A stretch of DNA of 24,653 nt from NCBI GenBank assembly GCA_045657945.1, contig JAZOUB010000028.1, positions 1 to 24,653 of the forward strand. The letters are read 5' to 3'. This DNA is from HGM04593 sp045657945 (GTDB lineage Bacteria > Bacteroidota > Bacteroidia > Bacteroidales > Bacteroidaceae). Positions 7,751-16,479 of the stretch are shown piece after piece (positions within the stretch are counted from its first letter, which is position 1; each line of letters begins with the position of its first letter). The notes beneath the pieces were generated by a model. That model saw nothing but the letters and a program-made list of their open reading frames with translations, did not search any database and had not been told where the DNA came from. A program made the position numbers and the translations under genes.

Positions 7751-8188
7751 ATGACACACGAGGAAACCATAAGGGCATTGGATGGGGTAATTGTGTATCT
7801 CAATAGGTTTGTTACAACGAAAAATCTTCCATATAATCTAATTGAAGAAGTGGTTAGAAACTTGAAAGGAATGGATATTTCAAGTATAACAATAAGAAAT
7901 GTCGCAAATATAAAGATTGAGAACCCAACTTCCTTGCCTCCGTTTTGTATGGATTTACATCATCTTGAAGTAGAAAGACAAAATAATAATAGAACCACTA
8001 TCCAATCCATAATTAGCATATTGAAAACAGAACAGGAACGACACCAACGTATCTTGGATGAGATTGAAAAACAAAAAACTTTTGCTGAACAAACGAAAGC
8101 CAATAAGATACAACAAAGAACTTACTGGTGTTCTATAATTGCAACAGTTATATCTTTGATTGCATTGATTGTCTCCATTTGTAAATAA
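7751..8188 (+). CDS. Small protein with coiled coil and C-terminal membrane anchor, unknown function
   Basis: I do not recognise this 145-residue family. The N-terminal half is soluble (THEETIRALDGVIVYLNRF...); residues about 83-122 are rich in charged and glutamine residues with heptad-like spacing (LKTEQERHQRILDEIEKQK), suggesting a coiled coil; residues 126-143 (WCSIIATVISLIALIVSI) form one membrane helix close to the C-terminus. It looks like a tail-anchored protein with its bulk in the cytoplasm. The ATG at 7751 is chosen because it lies one base past the original hsdM stop at 7749 and because the upstream part of the frame overlaps hsdM. It sits between hsdM and hsdS and is AT-rich, so it may be an inserted accessory gene of the restriction locus. 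Any link to restriction or phage sensing is inference. Confidence 0.75.
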   Translation: MTHEETIRALDGVIVYLNRFVTTKNLPYNLIEEVVRNLKGMDISSITIRNVANIKIENPTSLPPFCMDLHHLEVERQNNNRTTIQSIISILKTEQERHQRILDEIEKQKTFAEQTKANKIQQRTYWCSIIATVISLIALIVSICK

Positions 8189-8193
8189 GAACT

Positions 8194-8847
8194 ATGGATT
8201 ACGAAAGTAAGATATTATTAAATAGGCTTGTTGATGAAGTTGAGAAACTCAATAGCCCTGACTGGTGGGTTATTGGCATAACAGTTGTCAACGCTCTTAT
8301 TATGGCGTGGATTGGTTGGAGACAATACAAACTGCAACAACGTCAAACTAAAATTCAAGAACATGAAGTATATAAAAACTTGTATTCGCTAATCAAATCT
8401 ATACATAATTTAGGTGGCTCTATTATTTATACTGCTTTTTTTGTTTTAAAGGATTCTAAAATTGATGAATTTGATATAAGGCATCTACAAAATAAGAGAA
8501 AAGCACTTGATGATTTATCATTAAAATTATCAGAGTTTGAGATAGATTTGGGGCTGAAAACGAATATACGAAAAATAGAGTATGCGAATTATGAGTTCTT
8601 TTTGAGTGTTGCATCTGGTTTGATAATAGATCTCACATTATTATTGAAAAATGCATCTATCCATCCTCTAAATGTTGACAAAAATCTTACATTTAATGAA
8701 AATGAGATGATTGGTTTGATATTAGCAAAAACAGAGGAAAGTGAAAGGGAATCTTTAAAAAAACAGTTTGATAATTATACCAAGTTAAAGAATCGAATTG
8801 AAAATTACAAAATCTTGGAATCACTAAAAAAACATTGTGTTTTATGA
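8194..8847 (+). CDS. Single-pass membrane protein with long cytoplasmic domain, unknown function
   Basis: This 217-residue protein has a hydrophobic helix at about residues 24-42 (WWVIGITVVNALIMAWIGW) followed by a basic, glutamine-rich segment (RQYKLQQRQTKIQEHE), then a mostly helical soluble domain. A weaker hydrophobic stretch lies at 73-85 (LGGSIIYTAFFVL). The positive charges after the helix predict the long C-terminal part to be cytoplasmic. I recognise no conserved motif. It begins 5 bases after the previous membrane gene and its stop overlaps the hsdS start (ATGA at 8844-8847), so the three are translated together. The tight coupling and AT-rich composition suggest that the pair travelled into the restriction operon as one unit. 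A role as a membrane effector is possible but unproven. Confidence 0.78.
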   Translation: MDYESKILLNRLVDEVEKLNSPDWWVIGITVVNALIMAWIGWRQYKLQQRQTKIQEHEVYKNLYSLIKSIHNLGGSIIYTAFFVLKDSKIDEFDIRHLQNKRKALDDLSLKLSEFEIDLGLKTNIRKIEYANYEFFLSVASGLIIDLTLLLKNASIHPLNVDKNLTFNENEMIGLILAKTEESERESLKKQFDNYTKLKNRIENYKILESLKKHCVL

Positions 8848-10028
8848 AACAAGGTTGGGAAATAAAGAAACTGAAAGATATATCAGTTCTAATAACTGAT
8901 GGCGATTGGATTGAGAGTCGTCATCAATCAGATGATGGTATTCGTTTAATCCAAACTGGCAATATTGGGAATGGCATATTTAGGGCAAAAGATGCAAAAT
9001 CTCATTATATATCAGAAGAAACATTTAATGAATTAGGTTGTACTGAAATTTTTTCGGGAGATTGTCTTGTTTCGAGACTCCCAGAACCAGTTGGCAGAGC
9101 GTGTATCATCCCAGAATTGGATTATAGGATGATAACAGCGGTGGATTGTACAATAATTCGTTTCAAAGATTTCATTCTACCGAAATTTTTTGTTTATTAT
9201 TCTCAGTGCTCAAAATATCTTAGAGATATAAATAACAGCACAACTGGTACAACTCGTAAAAGAATAAGTAGGAAGAATTTGGAATCCGTAACAATACCTA
9301 TTCCCTCAATTTTAGAGCAGGAAAAGATTGTTGCAGAGTTGGATTGTCTTTCAGGTATCATTGAGAAGAAGAAACAACAGTTGAAGGAATATGATGCCCT
9401 TGCACAGTCTATATTCTACGAAATGTTCGGCAATCCCATCGATAATGAAAAGGGATGGGAGATGAAGAAGTTGGGAGAGGTTTGTGATGTGAGAGATGGA
9501 ACCCATGATTCACCTAAATATTTGGAACAAAGCGATTTTGTTCTTATTACTTCAAAGAATATAGTTGGCAACACTATTGATTTTACTTCTGCAAACCATA
9601 TCAGCGAAGATGATTATATCAACATAAATAAGCGTTCATGCGTGGATGATGGGGATATAATTATGGCAATGATTGGTACAATCGGTAATCCAATCATTGT
9701 AAAAGATATCGATAGAAAATTCTGTATAAAGAACGTGGCTTTGATAAAATTTGCTCAAAGTACATTGGTGACAAATGTGTATATTCGTGCATTATTAGAT
9801 AATAAGTGTTATTATCAGTACATACAAAGTCAAAATAAAGGAGGAACACAGAAGTTTGTTGCATTAGGAACAGTTAGGAATTTTACAACTCCAATTCCCC
9901 CTCTGTCACTCCAACAAGAATTTGCATCAAAGATTGAAGCAATAGAAAAGCAAAAGGAACTAATAAAGCAATCCATTGCAGAAACTGAGACATTATTCTA
10001 CTGTAGAATGGATTTTTATTTTAACTAA
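8844..10028 (+). CDS. hsdS: Type I restriction-modification specificity subunit S
   Basis: This 394-residue protein has the classic two-repeat HsdS layout. Each half starts with a GWEIKKLKDI / GWEMKKLGEV motif (about residues 4-13 and 204-213), followed by a target recognition domain and then a conserved helical spacer. The central spacer reads LEQEKIVAELD...IEKKKQQLKEYD (about 157-183) and the C-terminal copy PLSLQQEFASKIEAIEKQKE. Together the two domains set a bipartite DNA site for methylation and cutting. The start at 8844 is chosen because the ATG overlaps the previous stop (ATGA) and directly precedes KQGWEIKKL; an ATG three codons upstream lies within the previous gene. The recognition domains are more AT-rich than hsdM and hsdR, as expected for exchangeable specificity genes. 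Only one hsdS copy is present. The DNA site cannot be predicted here. Confidence 0.93.
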   Translation: MKQGWEIKKLKDISVLITDGDWIESRHQSDDGIRLIQTGNIGNGIFRAKDAKSHYISEETFNELGCTEIFSGDCLVSRLPEPVGRACIIPELDYRMITAVDCTIIRFKDFILPKFFVYYSQCSKYLRDINNSTTGTTRKRISRKNLESVTIPIPSILEQEKIVAELDCLSGIIEKKKQQLKEYDALAQSIFYEMFGNPIDNEKGWEMKKLGEVCDVRDGTHDSPKYLEQSDFVLITSKNIVGNTIDFTSANHISEDDYININKRSCVDDGDIIMAMIGTIGNPIIVKDIDRKFCIKNVALIKFAQSTLVTNVYIRALLDNKCYYQYIQSQNKGGTQKFVALGTVRNFTTPIPPLSLQQEFASKIEAIEKQKELIKQSIAETETLFYCRMDFYFN

Positions 10029-10040
10029 ACACAAAGCGGT

Positions 10041-11228
10041 ATGAGAAAACAATTTGCAGAATACTACGAATTGCCCAAAGAATGTATAAATGAGATTTGG
10101 GATAATTCATTAATTGTGTTTGATACGAATGTATTGTTGAATTTATATCGTTATAATGATGAAACCCGAAATGAGTTTATAAAGATTATCAAATTCTACA
10201 AAAAACGTTTGTGGATTCCATACCAAGTGGGGCTTGAGTTTCATAGACGTAGAGAAGAAATAATGCGCAAAAATGCTGCTGCCTATAAATTGTTGGGAGA
10301 TAGCATCTCAGAACAGTTGGTAAAAGTCGTTGATTCTCTTTGTTCGGAAAGGGATTATGCCCGTCATCCTTATATAAATATGAAAGATATAAAAAATAAG
10401 GTTGAGCGACTGGCTAATGCAATAAAGAAATCATTAGAAAAACAAGAAAAAGAACATCCTGATTATTCTAATGGTGATGATACGCTTACAACTATTACAG
10501 AGTTGTTTGATGGTAGAGTTGGTGATGATTTTGAGGAAAAAGATTTAGAAATTTTGTATAAGGAGGGTGAAAAACGTTATACCAATAAGATACCGCCTGG
10601 ATATTGCGATGAGAAGAATAAAAAAGACAGAGGTAAAAGAAGTTTGTATGGTGATTTAATTGTATGGAAACAAACAATTCTTCAAAGTAAGGATAAAAAA
10701 CAAAATGTTATTTTTGTAACAGACGATCATAAAGAGGATTGGTGGTGTAAAGTTGATGGAAAGCATTCTCCGCGTAAAGAACTTATAAAGGAATTTCTTT
10801 CTGAGACTGGACAGAAGATATTAATATACGATAGTAAACGTTTTCTTGAGTATGCAAATAAAAATAAAGAACTGAAGGTTAGTCAAAGGACCATCAAAGA
10901 AGTTGAGAAAATAAGGACTGCCGATATTTCAAAATATCTGGATGAAACCATTCGGTCTATACAAATCTCGAGTGTATTTGATTCTATAAATTCTTTTAAT
11001 GTGTATAAAGACAATTTATATAATCCAATTCCTCAATTTGATGTGTTTCCTGATATGTCGTATATAAGTGATTGGCAGAAAAATCTTGTTAAGTTTGATG
11101 AATCTGTAAAAAAATGGAAAGAAAATTTACAGCGAATCAACGAGATGGCTGCAATGCATAATCGTAAATTTAAAAAGGGGGTACGACAAACGGAGAAACC
11201 AGACGAGGACAGCAAAACAACTGAATAA
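10041..11228 (+). CDS. PIN-like domain nuclease (PIN_8 type) in the restriction operon
   Basis: This 395-residue protein carries a PIN-like nuclease fold. Acidic positions fit the metal site: Asp28 in LIVFDTNVLLNLYRY, Glu66 in VGLEFHRRR, Asp205 in LYGDLIVWKQ and Asp228/Asp229 in VIFVTDDHKEDWW. The fold is interrupted by a long charged helical insert (about 80-200), as in the PIN_8 group of large PIN-like proteins found in defence loci. The C-terminal third (about 280-395) is charged and helical with no recognised motif. Such proteins are predicted RNases and possible toxins acting on RNA during infection. It lies 12 bases after hsdS and 41 bases before hsdR, so it shares the operon. I infer an accessory effector or backup to restriction; its target is unknown. 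It is AT-rich, unlike the hsdR gene that follows. Confidence 0.85.
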   Translation: MRKQFAEYYELPKECINEIWDNSLIVFDTNVLLNLYRYNDETRNEFIKIIKFYKKRLWIPYQVGLEFHRRREEIMRKNAAAYKLLGDSISEQLVKVVDSLCSERDYARHPYINMKDIKNKVERLANAIKKSLEKQEKEHPDYSNGDDTLTTITELFDGRVGDDFEEKDLEILYKEGEKRYTNKIPPGYCDEKNKKDRGKRSLYGDLIVWKQTILQSKDKKQNVIFVTDDHKEDWWCKVDGKHSPRKELIKEFLSETGQKILIYDSKRFLEYANKNKELKVSQRTIKEVEKIRTADISKYLDETIRSIQISSVFDSINSFNVYKDNLYNPIPQFDVFPDMSYISDWQKNLVKFDESVKKWKENLQRINEMAAMHNRKFKKGVRQTEKPDEDSKTTE

Positions 11229-11269
11229 CTATTATTTCAAGTTAAAAGGACTCTAAAGACCCTAAGCAA

Positions 11270-14200
11270 ATGAATGATATGCGAAACTTTGACTACATAA
11301 AGGATTTGGGATTAACCGAGTTGTACCGTTTCTGCTTGATAGCAGAGGAGCAACAGGCTACTAATCCGGACATCAGTGCTGTCAATGCAAGACGAGCACT
11401 GGAATACATCGTACGTTCATTGTACCAAATGAAGAACATCGACATCCCCGAAAGGACATCATTGTTTGAACTGGTGGATGGTGAGCCATTCAAGGAGTTC
11501 ATTGGTGATGAGAGGGTGATGATGGCTGTTCACTATGTCCGCAAGGTTGGCAACAATGGTGCTCATGCTGCATCGGTAAGTAAAAAGGAGTCATTTTTCT
11601 GCTTGCTCAATATCTACAATGTAGTCGCGGCAATTCTTATTAAACTTAGGGTTGTCGATAGTGTCAAGCCTTTTGACAAGACATTGATTCCAAGCGTTCC
11701 TGCGACTCCTACAATTATCCCGGTGGTTCACGATGACACCGCCAACAGGATTGTTGAGGTTGCCGACAAGGTTGCTGTTGAGTCAAAAGCACCTGTTGAG
11801 GTGCTTCCAATGGATGTTTCAGAGGCTGAGACTCGCAGATTGTACATCGACTTGATGCTGAAAGAGGCTGGATGGGATATACTCGATACCAACGGGTTGA
11901 TTCAGCCCTCAAAGGCTTGTGTTGAGGTGGAATTGCAGGGAATGCCGAACACGCACGATGTTGGTTATGCCGATTATGTACTGTTTGGCAGTAACGGCAA
12001 GCCTCTTGCAGTGATTGAAGCAAAAAGGACATCGGTATCACCAGTGAAGGGCAAGCATCAGGCAGAATTGTATGCCGATTGTTTGGAGGCTAAATATGGT
12101 GTACGTCCGGTGATATATTACACCAACGGATTCCAGACATTCGTTATTGATGGGCTTGGTTATCCTCCACGCAAACTGTTCAGTTTTCACACAGAGGATG
12201 ATTTGGAACGTTTGCTTCAAAAGCGTGGAAGAAAGGACATGACGGACTTTACTGTCAATGACAATATAAGTGATAGGTATTATCAGAAAACGGCAATTAA
12301 GGCGGTTTGCGAGCATTACAACAGCAAGCACAGAAAGGGCTTGCTTGTGATGGCAACTGGTACTGGAAAGACACGTGTTTCCATTTCACTGGTTGATGTT
12401 CTTAAACGCAATGAGTGGGTGAAGAATGTGCTGTTCCTTGCCGACAGAACATCATTGGTAAAACAGGCTCACAAGAACTTCGTTAAACTTCTACCCAACG
12501 AGACTACTTGTGTGTTGAACGAGGGCGGTGAACGTGATTTGAATGCTCGCATTATCTTCTCGACATACCAGACAATGATAAACTTTATTGATACAGAGGA
12601 AAAGCCTTTCTCTGTGGGTAGGTTCGATTTGATTATCATTGATGAGGCTCACCGTTCAATCTTCGGCAAGTACGGAGCAATCTTCAACTACTTTGATGCT
12701 ATGCTCATTGGACTTACCGCAACCCCACGTGATGAGGTGGACAAGAGCACATACGACATCTTTGAAATGGAGCAGGGTTCGCCAAACTATGCCTACGAAC
12801 TGGAAGATGCCGTTGCAGATGGTTACTTGGTAAACTATGCAGGGTTCAAGCGTGGTTCGGTAATCCTTAAAGAGGGTATCAAGTACAGCAGTCTGAGCGA
12901 GGATGAGAAGGAGCAGATGGAGAAGATTTGGGAGTATGAGCAGACTCGCAAGGCACTTGATTATTATCCTAAGCAAGCGGCTGAGGATGGTGGCGAATAT
13001 AGCAAACCAAAGTATGTACGTGACATCAACAATAGCGAGATATTCAGTTATATCTACAACATTGACACCATTGATGCAGTGCTTCAGGATTTGATGGAGA
13101 ACGGCTTAAAGGTGCAGAGCGGAGAGAGAATAGGCAAGAGCATTGTATTTGCATATAACCACCGCCACGCAGAACTTATTGTTGAGCGTTTCAATGCCCT
13201 TTATCCGGAATACGGTTCCGGTTTCTGTGTGCTTATTGACAACTATGTGACATACGCACAGGACTTGATTGATAAATTCGAGAAAAGGGACGCTGAGCCT
13301 CAGATTGCAGTATCTGTGGATATGCTCGATACCGGTATTGATGTGCCCGATGTGCTGAATTTGGTGTTCTTCAAGCCCGTTAAGTCCAAAATCAAATTCT
13401 TGCAGATGATTGGACGAGGAACACGCTTGTCACAGGGTATATTTGGTGACAAGGACAAGGAGGTGTTCTACATTTTCGACTGGTGCTGTAACTTCGACTA
13501 CTTTGAGAAGTACCCCGACGGCAAGGAGGCTCCAAGTACAATATCACTGACAGAAAAGTTATTCGGCTTGCGTGCTGATATTGCTTTCCATCTACAACAT
13601 CAGAAGTATCAAGAGGATGAATTTGCAAAGAAACTTCACGATGACATCAAGGCAATGTTGAAGGAACAGGTAACGATGTTATCTGATAGCCATATCTCGG
13701 TTAGAGCAAAATGGGAACAGGTTAGTCACTTCAAGGATGCTTCGGCTTGGGTGTATATCTCAGAACTTGATACACTTACATTGAAGAATGACATTGCTCC
13801 ATTGCTCGCAAAGAACACATTGGATGAGAATGCCAAGAAATTTGATGTACTGGTGTTGGCGATAGAACTCTCTCTGCTCGATGATGATATGAATGCTCAT
13901 AAATCAATCCAGAACATACAGTTCGTGGCTGAGAAACTGCAACATAAGGCATCTATCCCACAGATAAAGGCTAAGATGGGCACTATCAACGAGGTTCTTA
14001 ACCCAGTATGTTGGGAGAATGTTTCTTTGGCTTGGTTGGAGAAGGTACGTGAGGATTTGAGAGACTTGACAAAGTTTCTCATTGGTGACAAAAAACAGTG
14101 GTTTGTAGTTGATATAAAGGATGTGGTTACTGTCGGTGGCGAGACTGTGGGTGTTACTCCAAAGGTATCATACAAACAGAAGGTGATGGATTTCCTTGCC

Positions 14201-14629
14201 GAAAATAGACATCTGCCTGTATTGGATAAGATATACGCAATGGAGCAACTTACCGTTGCCGATATTAGGGAACTGGAACGCATACTATGGGAGGAACTGG
14301 GCGATAGGCAGGATTATGATAAATATACTCTTGGTATGCCTTGTGGAACGAATGTTGCGATGTTCATACGTTCAATCATTGGAGTGAACAGAAAAGAGGC
14401 TGTTGAGAAATTTGCGACATTCATATCGGGTTCTCAGTTGAACTATGAACAGGAGGAGTTCTTGACTACAATTATATCATACGTATGCGAGAACGGTGAT
14501 ATCACAAAGGACATAGTTGTGAACGAAGCACCATTTGATGAAAAACTGGCAGTGTTCAGTGCGTACATGCTACCATTGGCAAAGTACATCGACAATATTC
14601 ATAATGTAATTAACCCAGTGACGGCGTAA
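11270..14629 (+). CDS. hsdR: Type I restriction endonuclease subunit R
   Basis: The 1119-residue motor/nuclease subunit translocates and cuts unmethylated DNA. In order: a DUF4145-like N-terminal domain (about 10-130, TELYRFCLIAEEQQ ... GNNGAHA), the PD-(D/E)xK nuclease (Asp235, then Glu250 and Lys252 in AVIEAKR), helicase motif I ATGTGKT (362-368), motif II DEAH (458-461), motif III GLTATP (481-486), motif VI QMIGRGTRL (712-720), then an EcoEI-type C-terminal region that binds the methylase. All motor and nuclease motifs are intact, and the length matches the type IA/EcoKI-like class. The ATG at 11270 is used; an in-frame ATG at 11279 is possible. The gene is last in the hsdM-TM-TM-hsdS-PIN-hsdR order and is followed by a hairpin terminator. 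Active HsdR beside a damaged HsdM would matter for self-protection, since methylation needs HsdM. Confidence 0.95.
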   Translation: MNDMRNFDYIKDLGLTELYRFCLIAEEQQATNPDISAVNARRALEYIVRSLYQMKNIDIPERTSLFELVDGEPFKEFIGDERVMMAVHYVRKVGNNGAHAASVSKKESFFCLLNIYNVVAAILIKLRVVDSVKPFDKTLIPSVPATPTIIPVVHDDTANRIVEVADKVAVESKAPVEVLPMDVSEAETRRLYIDLMLKEAGWDILDTNGLIQPSKACVEVELQGMPNTHDVGYADYVLFGSNGKPLAVIEAKRTSVSPVKGKHQAELYADCLEAKYGVRPVIYYTNGFQTFVIDGLGYPPRKLFSFHTEDDLERLLQKRGRKDMTDFTVNDNISDRYYQKTAIKAVCEHYNSKHRKGLLVMATGTGKTRVSISLVDVLKRNEWVKNVLFLADRTSLVKQAHKNFVKLLPNETTCVLNEGGERDLNARIIFSTYQTMINFIDTEEKPFSVGRFDLIIIDEAHRSIFGKYGAIFNYFDAMLIGLTATPRDEVDKSTYDIFEMEQGSPNYAYELEDAVADGYLVNYAGFKRGSVILKEGIKYSSLSEDEKEQMEKIWEYEQTRKALDYYPKQAAEDGGEYSKPKYVRDINNSEIFSYIYNIDTIDAVLQDLMENGLKVQSGERIGKSIVFAYNHRHAELIVERFNALYPEYGSGFCVLIDNYVTYAQDLIDKFEKRDAEPQIAVSVDMLDTGIDVPDVLNLVFFKPVKSKIKFLQMIGRGTRLSQGIFGDKDKEVFYIFDWCCNFDYFEKYPDGKEAPSTISLTEKLFGLRADIAFHLQHQKYQEDEFAKKLHDDIKAMLKEQVTMLSDSHISVRAKWEQVSHFKDASAWVYISELDTLTLKNDIAPLLAKNTLDENAKKFDVLVLAIELSLLDDDMNAHKSIQNIQFVAEKLQHKASIPQIKAKMGTINEVLNPVCWENVSLAWLEKVREDLRDLTKFLIGDKKQWFVVDIKDVVTVGGETVGVTPKVSYKQKVMDFLAENRHLPVLDKIYAMEQLTVADIRELERILWEELGDRQDYDKYTLGMPCGTNVAMFIRSIIGVNRKEAVEKFATFISGSQLNYEQEEFLTTIISYVCENGDITKDIVVNEAPFDEKLAVFSAYMLPLAKYIDNIHNVINPVTA

Positions 14630-14647
14630 AGAAAGTATACAATATAG

Positions 14648-14686
14648 CAATTAGAGTCCAGGCGATGCTTGGACTCTAATTGTTTA
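14648..14686 (+). terminator. Terminator at the end of the restriction operon
   Basis: The 13-base arm CAATTAGAGTCCA (14648-14660) pairs perfectly with TGGACTCTAATTG (14670-14682) around a 9-base loop, and is followed by TTTA. It starts 19 bases past the hsdR stop codon. The stem is AT-rich at its base with a solid middle, and it separates the restriction operon from the next genes. Confidence 0.8.
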
Positions 14687-14694
14687 TATTGGTA

Positions 14695-14702
14695 TATGTT
14701 TG
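14695..14702 (+). promoter_or_regulatory. Candidate -7 promoter box (TATGTTTG)
   Basis: TATGTTTG fits the Bacteroidetes TAnnTTTG box and lies just past the terminator. No clear TTTG is found 19-21 bases upstream, so it is weak. If real, transcription would start near 14709, downstream of the TTG at 14700, which favours the ATG at 14781 as the start of the next gene. Confidence 0.3.
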
Positions 14703-14780
14703 TTGATATCTTTTTGCTGTTTTCTATTGATATGGTTACCCTATGGTGGTATATTTGTGGAAAACAAAATTGGAAGATAT

Positions 14781-15143
14781 ATGAGAGACTATTCTTTTGA
14801 AACTGATACTGAATTGCACAGGAATATTGATTATTTTCTTGAAATATCGGGGCATGTAAATGACAAACACAAAGTAATGGGAATTTTAAGGCGCTGCATT
14901 GATTGTGTGTGTTTGGGTGATGTTAAGGCGTTAGAGAAATTGTTGTGTTTTGATATTAGAGGATACATGTTTTGCAGTCCTAGTTATTATCTGGGAGTTG
15001 ACAATTATTACGTTAGAAGCGTTTCTGATGTAAATAAATATATACGGAAGTCCGTACCTATTTCAAAGAATATGGATAGGAAAACGAAATTCCCAAAGAT
15101 TAATTTCTTTGATTTGAGAGAGGTCCTTGTGAATTCTAGATAG
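14781..15143 (+). CDS. Hypothetical protein, orphan ORF between two defence operons
   Basis: I do not recognise this 120-residue protein. It is basic and rich in Asp, Tyr and Cys (segments ILRRCIDCVCLG and IRGYMFCSPSYYLGVDNYYV), with no membrane helix if started here. The frame is open further upstream to a TTG at 14700, which would add a hydrophobic leader (LISFCCFLLIWLPYG). The ATG at 14781 is preferred because of the GGAAGA about 5 bases before it and a promoter-like box at 14695. It stands alone between the hsdR terminator and the SIR2 operon. It could be a remnant of a larger gene, because the following 350 bases contain no continuing frame. Function unknown. Confidence 0.5.
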   Translation: MRDYSFETDTELHRNIDYFLEISGHVNDKHKVMGILRRCIDCVCLGDVKALEKLLCFDIRGYMFCSPSYYLGVDNYYVRSVSDVNKYIRKSVPISKNMDRKTKFPKINFFDLREVLVNSR

Positions 15144-15492
15144 AGTGTTGATGCGCGACAGGGTGGTGAACAAAACCTATTGCTCTCCATTGCCACAAAA
15201 GGCAAAGAATAACACGCGATATTCACCGGTTAATCTTTATTTACCCGATGGTTACCCTCGCTATTCGCATCCTATCGATGTGGAACAATGCAAAGTTAAT
15301 TTTATAATTCAATATAAATTACATATTTGTTTTTAGGTTGGGTTTTGGTTGTCTGTTTTGTCTCATGGTCTTTTTGGACGATTTATATAATATAAAGTAT
15401 TTTTTATATATCTTTGTTTATAGTTTGTAATCACTGCAACTTCGACTAAAAAACAATGCGTATAGTAAAGAGACTGTAAGGAGGATATTGTA
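15144..15492. other. AT-rich spacer upstream of the SIR2/AbiJ-like operon
   Basis: This 349-base stretch holds no gene I can support. The first half is a mixed sequence that could be decayed coding DNA: the plus-strand frame from 15145 to 15336 is open but shows no family features. The second half is strongly AT-rich (ATTTATATAATATAAAG) and carries a promoter -7 candidate at 15409 and a ribosome-binding site at 15477. It is probably the regulatory region of the downstream operon. Confidence 0.5.
15409..15416 (+). promoter_or_regulatory. Candidate -7 promoter box of the SIR2/AbiJ-like operon (TATCTTTG)
   Basis: TATCTTTG matches TAnnTTTG exactly. The nearest TTTG upstream (15373-15376) is 32 bases away, too far for a standard -33 element, so this is a partial match. 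It would give a leader of about 70 bases before the SIR2 start codon. Confidence 0.35.
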
Positions 15493-16434
15493 ATGGAAAT
15501 TAGTTCAGACGACATTAAAAATATTATCAAAAAGAATAGTGATAATATAGCCTTTGTTATTGGCAATGGCATACATTGCCAATACAGAGACTGCAGTATT
15601 TCGTGGGAAGAATTATTAAAAAACTTATGGAATGATTATGTTGGGAAAAAATGCAACATCCCTGTTGGAACTTCATTTACAGAATTTTATGATATTTTGG
15701 AGTTAAATCGCTTTTGGGGTAATAATGGTACCATTCCACTGAATAGTGTACAGCTAATTCAACACAGATGTAGTGTTAAGCAAAATGTGGCAAACAAATT
15801 CCCGGCTAAAAATAAGTATAGCTTACAAATGTGTATTGAGGGGATAAAAAGGCTCAATTCACCTATTCTTACCACGAACTTTGATACTTATATTTCTGAT
15901 TCTGTTGGCGCCACTCCTCATAAACTAAAACAGATAGAGAATCAATATAAGTTTACGGATTTTTATCCATGGAATTTATATTATGCCAATGATGAGATAA
16001 ACAATCCCTTAAGTGGTTTTGCGGTATGGCATATTAACGGAATACATAAGTATCCACGAAGCATAAGGTTAGGATTAAGCGATTATATGGGAAGTGTAGA
16101 GCGTGCTCGCAAGATGATACAAGGAAACAGTCTTAAGGAGTATTTTACGGGTAAGAACCAATCTTATTGGGTGGGATATAATACCTGGCTACATATAATA
16201 TTCAACAAATCACTCTTCATATTTGGTCTTGGGTTGGAAGAGAATGAAGTATTTTTAAGATGGTTACTTATACAACGTACAAAGTATTGTAAGATGTACA
16301 AAAAGAGCCATAAAGGATGGTATATAGGTAAGGATATAAAAGCAGGGAAAACATTTTTTTTAAAGCAGTTAGGTTTTGAGGTGATTGACATTCCCGATTA
16401 CAATACATTATATCAAGCAATAGAAACGCTTTAA
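15493..16434 (+). CDS. SIR2-like domain protein, predicted NAD-consuming defence effector
   Basis: This 313-residue protein has the NAD-binding pattern of SIR2-like proteins: FVIGNGIH (21-28, the glycine-rich loop), LTTNFDTYISD (126-136, the conserved Asn-Asp), WHINGIHKYPRSIRLG (179-194, the region of the catalytic histidine) and FGLGLEENEVFLRWLL (244-259). Such proteins in phage-defence loci often degrade NAD+ to stop infection. Here the usual His-x-His-Gly reads HING, so the second histidine position is Asn183; His180 or His185 might serve. It is cytoplasmic with no membrane helix or added sensor domain, so sensing may come from partner genes. A strong AAGGAGG at 15479-15485 sets the ATG at 15493. 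It is first in a four-gene operon with two AbiJ-like genes and rhuM, and AT-rich compared with host genes. The family call is firm; NADase activity is inferred. Confidence 0.85.
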   Translation: MEISSDDIKNIIKKNSDNIAFVIGNGIHCQYRDCSISWEELLKNLWNDYVGKKCNIPVGTSFTEFYDILELNRFWGNNGTIPLNSVQLIQHRCSVKQNVANKFPAKNKYSLQMCIEGIKRLNSPILTTNFDTYISDSVGATPHKLKQIENQYKFTDFYPWNLYYANDEINNPLSGFAVWHINGIHKYPRSIRLGLSDYMGSVERARKMIQGNSLKEYFTGKNQSYWVGYNTWLHIIFNKSLFIFGLGLEENEVFLRWLLIQRTKYCKMYKKSHKGWYIGKDIKAGKTFFLKQLGFEVIDIPDYNTLYQAIETL

Positions 16435-16479
16435 ATTTCAAAATTAAGATACATTAAAAAATATAAGGAGAATGTTGTA

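Noticed and set aside
8844..10028. Phase-variable hsdS shuffling locus
   Set aside because: There is only one hsdS, no partial silent copy, no inverted repeats around the recognition domains and no site-specific recombinase gene in the window.
14700..14780. TTG start giving the orphan protein a hydrophobic leader
   Set aside because: TTG starts are rare in this group, a promoter-like box overlaps it, and the ATG at 14781 has a better ribosome-binding site.
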